Assembly (NCBI GenBank): GCA_019828595.1
Contig: JAHQRK010000037.1
Coordinates: forward strand, 124,001-188,000
DNA from: Aphanomyces cochlioides
Lineage: Eukaryota; Oomycota; Saprolegniomycetes; Saprolegniales; Verrucalvaceae
DNA: 64,000 nt
Reading direction: 5' to 3'
Shown piece by piece: positions 33,045 through 42,978 of this stretch (positions are counted from its first letter, which is position 1; the number at the start of each line of letters is the position of its first letter). A model generated the notes under the pieces. The model ran no database searches, was not told the origin of the DNA, and saw nothing but the letters and a program-made list of their open reading frames with translations. The translations under genes and the position numbers were made by a program.

Positions 33045-33266
33045 GTCGAAGGTTTGCATCGTGAGTGTTAGTTTTGGCAATGAATGGATTTTGTACATGC
33101 TGTTGTTTGACTTGTTGAGGTTAGCATAAACTCTAGTCCAAAGTTATGGTGTAGTGTCCAAAACAGGTCATATCTGGGTCAGATCACACTTTTGGGTCAC
33201 ACTACAAAATTGAACATATCTCCATCACCAGGAAGAGTTAAAGCGCCATATTTTGTCATTCCCTAG
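33045..33266. other. short intergenic spacer
   Basis: Downstream of ALDH copy 1; nothing recognised before repeat W. Confidence 0.4.
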
Positions 33267-33405
33267 CAGGCCTCATCAGGGTGGCGGCACGGCCTTACGG
33301 CCTACCTGCCGCCTTACCCGATGAGAGAAAATATAAAGAAACCCCTTTTTGGTGCACGTTGGGGGCTCCCTCCTCCGAGTCATCCGCGCAGTTTAAGGCT
33401 TCGCA
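33267..33405 (+). repeat. dispersed repeat W, copy 2
   Basis: Matches 20721-20860 closely (GCCTCATCAGGGTGGCGGCA, CGATGAGAGAAAATATAA, CTCCCTCCTCCGAGTCATCC). Here it is not enclosed by the inverted ends seen at copy 1, and is followed by about 370 bp of unassigned sequence. Confidence 0.8.
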
Positions 33406-34380
33406 GTTGCTGCTCGAATGAGAAAAACCTAAAATATTTTAATAAAACCGTGAAAAAAACCAGTAAAAACCTGTGACCTGCACCCTTGGTGATGAACCTT
33501 ATTAAGGTTAAGTTGCAGAGAAGGAGTTGCGGCTTCCGGAGCGAAAATCGATAAAGCGCTTAATTCAAGCAGCCCAAGGTAAAGCTCAATGCTACCCTAG
33601 CAGGGTTGAATGGCGTAGGAGGGAAAGTCGGTCGATGTGGCTGCTAAGCCAGCATTGTCAACCAGCAAAGATTGAACTTTCATGCGTCTTATGCTATGCC
33701 TGAGCTGTCTTGGTTGCTTCGTCACTTCAAGCAGCTTTTCTGTCGGCGAAATTCACGAGCGTGGAGTTATCTCTTAGTCAAACATGCAGATTGTTTCAAG
33801 TTATACTTCAGCATAAGTTTGACTTGATCTTCGTCACGGGGGGGGGTTGATTGACGACTGTTTTGGTCCCAAAGTCGACTTGAACGTCGCTGAGGTTCAA
33901 ATTGCTTGGGGGGCTTTTGCCAACAGTGGCCAGACAGACGTACCTTCGTCATGACGATGTCATTGTTCATGCGACGGTAACTTTGGTTGCACTGGATGTG
34001 TGTGAGTGTGGACTACAGGAGGGGGATCGTTTCGCGGCTTTGGTTGCGGAGAATGTGGTCGAGTTCTTTGACCAAGACCCACAGTCGTCGTCGTCGTATG
34101 GCCGAGTCGCCAACATGGCGTAGTTCTCGATGGCGACCGAAACTTTGTCGTAACACGATGGAACATCCATGGTGTCGCCGCGATACATCGCACCAACGCT
34201 CGTCAACTTCAAGAAGAATTGCAAAGCGTTTGAAGTGAGTGCAGCATATGCAGGAGACGTGTTTTTGGTCCAGTCCTTCCCATTGTGCACTACGACGATT
34301 TGGACTCAGTCCTCGATTTCGTCATCAGTCGACCGAAGGCACTTGCACTTTACCTCTTCTCCAACTTGTCACAGAAAATT

Positions 34381-35620
34381 AATCCTACTATGTATATTTC
34401 AGCCAATCAATATTTATTAAAAGTTGTGCGGTGTTTAATTGGCCAAAAACACAAGTCATGAGACAGCGACTCTTACGTGCAAGTCTCAAAAGGCAATCGA
34501 AAATGCCTTTATTGACTTCAAAAGGCAGGCAATCATCAGCACACTTGAGACTACCTTAGAGTTTAGTGTTTGTTCTAAGGGTGTTATATCTCTAATATAA
34601 CGATGAGTGATAAAACCACGCTAGTAGATTCCAGCCATAAGTAGAAATGAAACATCGCGTTGCGTGGACAGAAAGAAAAGGGAATACAACACCTCAACTG
34701 CTCAACGCTTCTCACTATCTTAGTTTGTTGTGCTGCACTTCTTAGCAATAGATTCTTCATCATATTGCATCTTATCTACGACTCGTCAAACGTCAGTCTC
34801 TTGATGCTATTTTTGGGATTTTCTCGAAATGTGATTGGCTCATTTTCCCGCAGAAAAATCCTTCTGTGGATTGCATTCCATTCGCATTCCACTCAAACTT
34901 TATTTTATATCATACAAAACGTAGTACTACAAATAATTAAGGGCGTGTCTGGATGCCACCAAAAATGGCATAAAAATGCCAAAATATGCCATAATTCGAA
35001 ATATGCCATAATTTTCAATTTTGACTGTCTGGATGCCACCTTTTCAAAGAATTTTTTGTGACAATTTTCTGGAGTTTTGGCCAAATTATGCTATAAAAAA
35101 AATGGACCAAATTGGTCTATTTTATTTATGACATATTTTCGTCATGAACGCACTGATCGAGTCAAGCTTGAGATTCAGCTTGTCATCTCTACAAAAATAC
35201 ACGCACACACTATATATTATCACTGTTGCATGTTCTAACACTCTGAGAAGCGACAGTGATCGAGCCTTGCTCATCTCTGGCTCATTTCAAAGTTTCCGGT
35301 CGGAAGAGACTGACACAGCAGTATGACAACAATCGTCTGTACCGGTAATGTTGAAGTTTCTTGTGGGCCTCAAGTTGTGGCATGCAGACAAATAACAAAT
35401 TCTCCAACTATTCCATTTTAAATTGTATATTTGGAACTTTGGAAAATTTTTGCAAAATGTCATTTCAGTTTTATGGAACAAAATATTGATGGGCATCCAG
35501 ACCCGCCCTAAATCATGAAAAGAATTTTGAGTATTTTGGAAAATACAGGACAAATTTTCTGTGGATACATACAAACGGCAATATTTGTCCGATGTTTTCC
35601 GGAGAATGTACAAACGCCCG
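34381..35620. mobile_element. insertion in ALDH pseudogene
   Basis: Foreign sequence splitting the pseudogene between its FSNLSQK and VERVKS codons. Contains repeat V (34830-34925 and 35512-35605) and a nested Tourist-like MITE. A CACAGAAAAT near the left end and ATTTTCTGTG near the right end may be parts of its inverted ends. Class not determined. Confidence 0.6.
34941..35508. mobile_element. Tourist/Harbinger-like MITE
   Basis: Inverted ends GGGCGTGTCTGGATGCC and GGCATCCAGACCCGCCC differ at one position, with a TAA duplication on both sides (34938-34940 and 35509-35511). 568 bp, no ORF of note. The 3-bp TAA site and the GGGCGTGTYTGG end resemble Tourist elements. Internally TGTCTGGATGCCACC is repeated near 35027. 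Confidence 0.8.
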
Positions 35621-35895
35621 GTGGAACGAGTCAAGAGTGAGACGACGTCTGGCAGCATGTGCGTCAATGACGTCATGGCTAAGAATTCGAATCCGGTGCT
35701 GCCTGTGCCTTTTGGAATGGGATCGTATCATGGGAAGCATTCGATTCTAGCGTTTAGCCACCAGAAGGTTCTGTTGACGAAAAGGACGCGAATAGATCTT
35801 CCCAATGATACATGCCCTACACGGAGGGCAAAGCGAGGTTCCTCCGCTTGAAAATGAAGCCGATCTCTCGATCTTTTTTGTTACGATGCTAGTAC

Positions 35896-36452
35896 ATGTA
35901 GTGCTTGCTGTGGCGATCATGGCAGCCATTTGTACTGACATTGGTAGAAGTAGACCGAATAACCTGAATGCAACGTGCATATTTGATGAAGAGCCCCTCT
36001 TTGAATATTATAGCGACCAGTTGGCAAGCGCTGCGACTCGCAGCTACGAAGCCATACGAACACAAAAGATGACTGTGCTTGAGAGCTCTCCTCCAGTTTC
36101 GCGACGAAGTATTGTTGATTTGATACGAATTTCCTGACCCCGTTGAATATATGGCAGCAAAGGTGTTTGTAGCCATCGAAGCCCACATGTTTATACTTAC
36201 TGCACGTAGCAATGCCCACAAGGCAGACCAACTCAATGCGGAATGATGTCTAAAGAATTGTACCCTGCGCTCTTTTTAAACCGACGGCGCAGATCAACGA
36301 GGACTACAACGAAAACAGTACGAAAACAGTAGTCAACTTATCGTGACGAAGATTGCGACATAGTCTACATCTTACAGACCACACTCCACATCAAGTGCAC
36401 GACGGCATAGCCTTTCAACTCGATAGAACCTCATTAGTGTTGAAGCACACAA
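35896..36452. other. spacer between ALDH pseudogenes
   Basis: Includes a short fragment of repeat Z (about 36114-36142) but no supported gene. Confidence 0.45.
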
Positions 36453-37240
36453 ATGACCAAGGCGGCGAATTACCGCATGATTACGATGGCAGAGTTCACT
36501 ACGAGCTATCCATCCATGTCGTCCAATTCAACTGTGAGCTCGATTTGCACAGGTCTCGCTGTCCTCCGCTCCACCTATATACTCATCAACGGAGGCACTC
36601 CCCTCTTTGATCAAGCCTATCGCCGAGATCTCAATCGACACCCGCAAGAACTATTCGTCATAGAGCTCGCTGGGCAACATGCCGAGTTGCAAGAACACTT
36701 GGATTACCTCGACGATTGGGTCGCTCCAGAGAAAGTGTCGAACAACATGGCCAATATGCCTAGGTGGTCAGCGATTGTGAGTGACCCCCTGGGTGTGTGC
36801 TGCATCATTGACACTAGCAACTATCCCGTGAGGTTATTGTTTGGACCGCCCATGGGAGGCATTGGCTCTGGCAATTGTGCATCGGGTCTTCTTCTCCCGC
36901 CAGGCACATGTGATCACGTCACTGCCGTAATGTCAACTCTGACGGATGGCGTTCAATTCAGCGCTGCCATGCTTCAGCATCAGTTTGGCTTGATCTTCGT
37001 TACGGGGGGTATGATCAACCACTCCTTGTAAACTTGATAGTCACTCGTACTGTAGAGGACACGCTTGCGCCCACTGGGTCAAGCTCCTCGCCGTCTCCAA
37101 ATGACCAACTCTTTCTTCAGCAGGACTTTTCGTGGTTAGAATTTAACGCGCTGTGCTGCCTAAGAGCACGCGAATGGATCTTCCTCAGCGATGTGCGCCT
37201 TCCACAGCGAGCAAAAGGAGGTCACTCGGTTTGGCGACGA
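36453..37240 (+). pseudogene. ALDH3 pseudogene, copy 3
   Basis: 36453-37031 encodes the N-terminal half with family landmarks ([63 protein letters not shown]). The segment equivalent to [17 protein letters not shown] and the [11 protein letters not shown] stretch are missing. The catalytic Cys region is absent altogether. After 37150 a short tail resembles the C-terminus (STRMDLPQRCAP). It is closer to copy 1 than to copy 4 in the shared words. Confidence 0.85.
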
Positions 37241-37891
37241 CGCTAATTTATCGCCTTCAGCAGCATGCCATCGTATAAGCGATGTTGTGTGCTTGTTGCA
37301 GCGACATGCATGAGTAAAGTAAATCCTAGATTTTGTAGGAACAGAATCCATTTTGAGTAAGATTGGGCCAAACTAGTGTTTACCTTGGTCTCATTCCTCA
37401 TTTCACGGACAGATTTGATCTGTGAATGAATTGAGTCTCTCTTTTTGCGGCTGGGCATCAAGCGGGTGCTGTTGAGCAATGCCCCGTTTCCTGTTGACAC
37501 ATAATGCGAATGGGAAGATCCGGGTTTCGACTTCGTGGGAAGTATACAAAAGTTCGCTGCACGTGGCTGGCACCGTGTGTGTGCGTACTTTCGAGTCGAA
37601 AGTACGCCCATGTCGAAAGTTTCGACATGAACGTCCCCAACATATGCTCCACAGATCTTCATCGCAACCTCAACCTGATCGCACCCTTCCATATCTGTGG
37701 GGTTTGCAAGCGCTTGACGGGACAGACTCTTTGTGGCGAAAGATCTCGTCAACGGCGATCCATCCCTGTCGAGGATTCGACGACGCCCTCGATTATGCGA
37801 TACTGATGAGGCAAAGAAAAAGGCGCCAACCATAAAATTAACTTGTTTTATTGCATACAAATTTTAAAATAAATCTTAATTTTAATTAATT
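37241..37891. other. spacer, no supported gene
   Basis: A 205-codon minus-strand frame (37860-37243) exists but has no domain, and overlaps plus-strand frames of equal quality. An inverted pair CGTACTTTCGAGTCGAAAGTACG at about 37587-37609 forms a small perfect hairpin. Confidence 0.5.
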
Positions 37892-39673
37892 TTGTTCTTT
37901 TTTCCAACTTCAATGTTTATGTTTGGACGAATCCTTCGACTTCCAACCGCAACAACGTCCCCGTGGTCATTTTCCAATTTGCCATCAAGGACACAGACAA
38001 TTGGTGACGACAGCATGACGACGCTACAGCCATCGACAGCAGCATCGATTGAAGCGGACGTGACGACGCTACGAGCTTCATTTCGTCAAGGCAAATTGAA
38101 ATCTCTTGAAAGCCGCAAACGTATCTTGCGGCAGATTCAAAAACTTGTGAGTGAAAACACGTCACTTTTTGAGGAAGCTATTATGAAAGATCTGCACCGA
38201 CACCCATCGGAACTCTTTCTTGCTGAAATTGCGCACGTCTTGTCGGAAGTGCAGGAAGCTCTCGATTATTTGAACGACTGGGCGGCCCCCAAGAAGGTCT
38301 CGACCAACTTAGCCAACATACCCGGAACCTCGCGCATTGTTCGAGAACCTCTTGGTGTTTGCTGCATCATTGACACGTTCAATTATCCCATCTCTCTTGC
38401 CCTTGCCCCGCTCATTGGCTGCATCAGCGCGGGAAATTGCGGTCTCGTCCGACTTCCCCCCGAGGGCACATGTGATAACATCACGGCCGCTTTAGCATCA
38501 TTGATCGACAAGTATATTGATGCAGACGTTGTGCGCTACGTTGTCGGTGGCATTGAGCCCAACATTGCTATGCTCAAGCACAAGTTCGATTTGATCTTCG
38601 TGACTGGAGGTGTATATTTTATGGATTATCTGTGCTGATATTTCGATAGGGTTGACAATCGGCAAAATTGTTGCGCGTGCTGCAGCAGAACACCTAACAC
38701 CAACTGTAAGACACGAACTACAACTTCAACTCTTACCATTCCTTTTTAGGTACTTGAACTGGGGGGAAAGAGCCCGTGCATTGTGGATGAATCGGTGGAT
38801 CTTAAGCTCGCAGCTAGGCGTATTGCTTGGGGCTCATTCATGAATTGCGGGCACACTTGTGTTCGTCCCGATTACTTGTTGATTCACAGCAAGGTAATTG
38901 TGATTTAAGCCATCCATTAAATTGTTGTGAAGGTTGCGGACACTTTTGTGCGGCTCCTTATCGACCAACTTCACGAATTTTTTGGAGACGACCCCCAACA
39001 GTCATCAAGCTACGGGCGCATCGTCAATCAGGGTCATACCAAGCGCCTCGTTGGAATCGTTGAATCTGACCGCGCATTTGTGATCCACGGTGGCAAGTCT
39101 GATCTCGCGGATCGCTATTTGGCACCAACGGTGCTCAATTTCAAGACAAACTTTCAAGCCTTCGAAGCAAGTGCCTCCATGCAAGACGAACTGTTTGGTC
39201 CTGTTTTGCCCATGGTGTACTATGATCAACTCGATCCTGTCTTGGATTTTATCAATGGACGCCCAAAGCCCTTGGCACTTTACGTTTTCGCGACCAACTC
39301 GAGAATGATAGACACCGTCATGAAAGGGACAACTTCCGGCGGGTTTGTGGCGAATGACACGATTGTGCATTACCTGAATAGTCATTTGCCATTTGGAGGT
39401 GTCGGAGGGTCAGGAATGGGCGCGTACCACGGCAAACATTCATTTGAAGCATTTAGCCACAAGAAATCCGTCCTCCTGCGAGGATCATATCTCGATCTCC
39501 CCCAGCGCTATATGCCATACACTCCAAGTGGTTTCCGTGTCCTGAAGCTGGCGTTGAGTCCAATCACGAGAGCGCAAGTGCGCTTTGCCCTTGGTACTAC
39601 AATTGTGACACTTGCTGCGATTGCATTTGCATTTTTTCAAGCCAAATTGAAGGCGAAAACGACCAAGGCTTAA
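37892..39673 (+). CDS. fatty aldehyde dehydrogenase (ALDH3 class), membrane-anchored, copy 4
   Basis: Four exons, 37892-38609, 38650-38705, 38750-38893 and 38933-39673, introns 39-44 bp at the same sites as copy 1, giving 552 aa. Catalytic Glu in [14 protein letters not shown] and Cys in [11 protein letters not shown]; the usual Gly-Gln before Thr-Cys is Gly-His here. [19 protein letters not shown] is conserved. The C-terminus has a hydrophobic helix ([13 protein letters not shown]) and a basic tail, again a tail anchor. A longer N-terminus than copy 1 may be presequence-like, or the true start may be the ATG at 38015 (MTTLQPS). The stop is 29 bp from the stop of eIF3f. Confidence 0.93.
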
Positions 39674-39702
39674 ATGTCAAGGGCACTTTCTAATGATTAT
39701 CT

Positions 39703-40591
39703 TTACGAGTTGATCAACTTTTCGGCAATTGAAAGTTGCGCTTGCGTGAGACTAGATAGGTAGCTCACCATGAGCAGATCTTGGAGACCATTGTTGAAGA
39801 TTTGGTCGAACACATCCGACCGAATCGGAGGAATCGATGCAACGGCGTCAGCCAAGTCGCGGCAGATTTTAGGATTCGCAGGGATTTTGCCGGCAATGAC
39901 GTCTCCAACATAGTCAGCACTCTGGGACAGAATAGTATGCAGCCGAGTGATAGCACGTTCCAAGGCTTCCAAATCACTTGGAAGAGATGGAGCCGCTTCA
40001 GACTTCGACATGACATCCACTAAAAGAAGACACTAGATGACGATGCAATCCTGGAAGGTATAGCGTACATGCAATGGATTCAGCTTCGTAGGTCTTGGTT
40101 TGGACTTTGATCTGCTTGAATTGGTTGGCCAACGCAGTGTCAGCGACTTGGAGAGCCGAGCTAATAAAACCCATAATGTTCAATCGATCGCCTTGCAACG
40201 ACGTGTCTGCGACGACATGCACGGGCGAAGCACATTCGGCACAGTAAAATTCATGGATCAAGCACGAGTTTTCATTGATGGGAGCTTCAGGCGTCGATGT
40301 CGCGTACCATCCGACCACAACTTCATTGGGGTTCACACGTTGGTGGAGCAAGAGCATTTGTCGGTGGTAGTCTTTACCAACGGCGACTTCATCGCCCTTT
40401 TCCAAGTGGGGCACTGGAAAGCTGTTGGTGACGGTCACAACGCCATGTTCCGTATCAAGCACACCCAACAACGTACCGATCACACGTTCTTGATCTTCCG
40501 CACGGCGCAAGTAGCGATCCAAGATCTGGAACACCACGACGGGGTGGATGTTGACCAACGACACGCCTTCCGTGTTCAGGACTAAGCTCAT
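39703..40591 (-). CDS. translation initiation factor eIF3 subunit F
   Basis: Subunit of the eIF3 complex, which assembles the 43S initiation complex. Two exons, 40591-40069 and 40019-39703, with a 49-bp intron (40020-40068), give 279 aa, close to the usual length. The MPN domain spans residues about 12-145 (HPVVVFQILDRYLRR, VIGTLLGVLD, VVGWYATS). The HxH metal motif of active JAMM proteases is replaced by YAT, as expected for the non-catalytic eIF3f/h type. The helical C-terminus begins after the intron (LPSDLEALERAI). Convergent with ALDH copy 4. Confidence 0.93.
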
Positions 40592-40663
40592 CTTTTCTTG
40601 TATGACCAGTCAATGCAATAATGACAAATAATTGTTTCTGATTGGTTATTGTCGTTTGGGTCC

Positions 40664-40907
40664 AAAACTGGAAATTTGAGATGTTTTGATAATGTTTCAA
40701 ATAATTGACGCACACACTATTTAAAGTTTACGCAAACATATTCTTATATTGCCCTCCATCGTGACTATTAAATAGTGTAATTTCAAACGTTTTAAATGTT
40801 TGAAAAAATGTTCGAAACATTCAATTTCTTTTCACTTGAAATTTGTATGCGTCAATTGTTGCGTCAATTTGCTTGCGTCAAAATTTATTCCGCACGACTC
40901 CAGTTTT
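40664..40907 (+). repeat. dispersed repeat Y, copy 2
   Basis: 244 bp nearly identical to 22594-22838, with the same AAAACTGGA / TCCAGTTTT ends. It starts only 73 bp upstream of the eIF3f start codon, so it lies in that gene's promoter region. Confidence 0.85.
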
Positions 40908-40932
40908 TATTAAAACCACAATATATTGTCGA

Positions 40933-41470
40933 TTTCATTCTAAATTGTGAGAGGGTCTAATCGATCTGCAAATCGACCAGCCAATCAGAATCGAGTATTT
41001 ACCAAGTTCACTCAAAACACACCTATACACACGTGAATTTTATTTGGCCAATTTATGTTACTTTTCATTTATATTGTTATTGTCATTTTCATCCAAATTT
41101 GTGGTTTTGACCAAAAAGCGAATTCATTTTTCAAATCGATTTCATCATACTGAAGTGGTGTGTGTCAGTGTGTGTTTTGCGTGAGTTAGGTGGCTGATCG
41201 ATTCTGATTGGCTAACTAATTTTTAATTTTTATTCTAGCCAATCAGAGAAGCCCGTTCGATTCGGAATCGATTCGAAACCTCGGTCGATTCAAACCGTTC
41301 CTCACATTTTGTATCAAAAGCACAATACATACACTCTAAATTGTGACCGGGGTGAAAAATGTATCTATTTTTCCAAATCTATTCGAAATCTATAGCCAAT
41401 CAGAATCGAGTATTTGATTTCTTGACAAAAACACACACAAAACACACATTCAAAACTTTACTTTATTGAA
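40933..41470 (+). repeat. repeat X, copy 2, and flanking direct repeats
   Basis: 41082-41300 matches repeat X at 10495-10680. On either side are diverged direct copies starting TCTAAATTGTGA and containing AGCCAATCAGAATCGAGTAT (from about 40943 and 41336), so a larger repeat unit seems to be split here. Non-coding. Confidence 0.6.
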
Positions 41471-41552
41471 TGTACTTTCATATTACACTTGAACTCACTA
41501 TACCTGAATAGTATTTGTGAATATTTCAATTTTTTGTCAAAAATACAAATTT

Positions 41553-42060
41553 AAGGATACGACAAGCAAGCTCGACGCCTTGCACGCGCCACGATCGTTC
41601 CAAATCAACGTTGTGGCTGTGTTTGGTGTCCTAGTTGTCGTCTTGGCCCTCATTGCTATCCGTCGTCGTCGTATCCAATCTGCGCGAGGATACACTCCTG
41701 TACCCTCTCTATAAGTTGATTGTTGTGAATGAAGAGATGTTTTCTTGGATCCTGGTTCACATGAGTCCCTCATACACAGACAGCGTCGACGATCTCAATT
41801 CTCCATTCATTCATGTTGTCATAACATCATCAAGCGTTTATTCCCATCTCCCAATCGCTGAGGGGGTCGGATCCCACGGGTATTGATGAGTCAATTCTTT
41901 GGCGCGACCCATTCAGCAGTTTTCGCGCAATGTTGATTTCGATATTCGTGTCCAAAATCAACGTTGAGTCCCGCCGAGTTGAATTCGTCAAGGCTATTTC
42001 ACAGTTTTCGTGTTTGCCCACTCAACAACGGCGCCTCAGCGACATGCTCCTAATTATTTC
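41553..42060 (-). repeat. 508-bp inverted duplication, left copy
   Basis: Reverse complement of 48221-48728. All long frames in the two copies translate identically, so I see no difference. Includes the last 50 codons of the small membrane-protein gene at 48567-48869 (in this copy running left to right, without its 5' part) and the exon-like sequence beside it. The left copy begins after ATACAAATTT and ends before AAGTTTGATTGG, both in repeat-like AT-rich DNA. Confidence 0.92.
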
Positions 42061-42250
42061 AAGTTTGATTGGCCACGAAATTGGAATTATATGGCCAATC
42101 ATATCGAGCTAATCAAACCCTTGAATAAAAATACGACAGCTGGTTCATTGACAAATTATAAATTATAGCAATTTATTTGTTGATAAGAGGAAATTCACAT
42201 AGATGATTCATGAAACAACGAAATAGTTAACAAAGGTCACCAGGTATTAA
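42061..42250. other. short AT-rich spacer
   Basis: Nothing recognised. Confidence 0.4.
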
Positions 42251-42254
42251 AGGT

Positions 42255-42602
42255 AGCATATTTAAATCATGCAGAACTTCAAGAAGGAGAATTCGTGCAT
42301 CCATTCAAGGTGAGCGGTCGTCACGGCCTTCTCTTCACGTCTTAAGTCGCGGACATAAATTGCAAGTTCGTAGCTGTCAGGGATGATTGGCTTGGCCCCA
42401 CAGTTGCCAGTATTCTTCTTTCGTGCCTTTGAACTTTGAAATTTTTCAACTTGTCAGTGTCACGAATCCATTCACGCAAGGAACTCTCGTTCCACCCGGT
42501 AATTCTTGCGGCTTCGCGAACAGATGTGCTTTCAGCGATGGAAACAGCGCGCAACTTCTCAGCCACAGTTGGTCTGGCACGTCGAGTTTTGGTAGCATTC
42601 AT
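42255..42602 (-). pseudogene. pogo/CENP-B-like helix-turn-helix fragment
   Basis: Starts MNATKTRRARPTVAEKLRAV and contains a clear HTH (EAARITGWNESSLREWI). A frameshift near 42425 leads to a second frame that continues the same protein (CGAKPIIPDSYELAIYVRDL, then HLEWM) toward 42280. This is the N-terminal DNA-binding part of a pogo-like transposase; the catalytic domain is absent. It is not the same subfamily as the intact pogo element at 22904. Confidence 0.7.
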
Positions 42603-42978
42603 CCGAGGCTATCAATTTTCGCGGTTGTCAAATTCAAAAGAATGGGAAATTGTGCCGCGAAAAATTTAGCCAATAAAATTTTGTTATCAGAAATAAAGAT
42701 CTATGATTGGTCAATTCAAATTTAATTATGCCACGCTGCTATTCAACGTCGCTCCCTATACTTGACTTCAGTATGATGGAATCGATTTGGAAATGAACTC
42801 AATTTTGGTAGAAAAATACAAATTTGGGTGAAAAAGACAATAAGTTTACCATTATCAACATCTGATTGGCTGAAAATTCTACCAGAAGTACAATTGATTG
42901 GCTGAAAGAAGTCATACACTTATCTGATTGGCGCCTTATGATCAATCAAATTACAAGTTCAATCTATTGGGTCCATGG

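Larger units (their letters stand above)
33800..35895 (+). pseudogene. ALDH3 pseudogene, copy 2, interrupted
   Basis: Begins within the gene at a [17 protein letters not shown] stretch (near 33800), skips exon 2, keeps a decayed [20 protein letters not shown] region with the catalytic Cys context broken, and continues through YIAPTLVNFKKN (near 34190) to LYLFSNLSQKI at 34380. About 1.24 kb of foreign DNA follows, then VERVKSETTSGSMCVNDVMAKN (from 35622), [10 protein letters not shown] and a decayed tail to about 35895. The N-terminal half is absent. Frame changes and stops are frequent. Confidence 0.85.

Noticed and set aside
37243..37860. 205-codon minus-strand ORF between ALDH copies
   Set aside because: No domain; it overlaps the tail of an ALDH pseudogene and competing frames of similar length.
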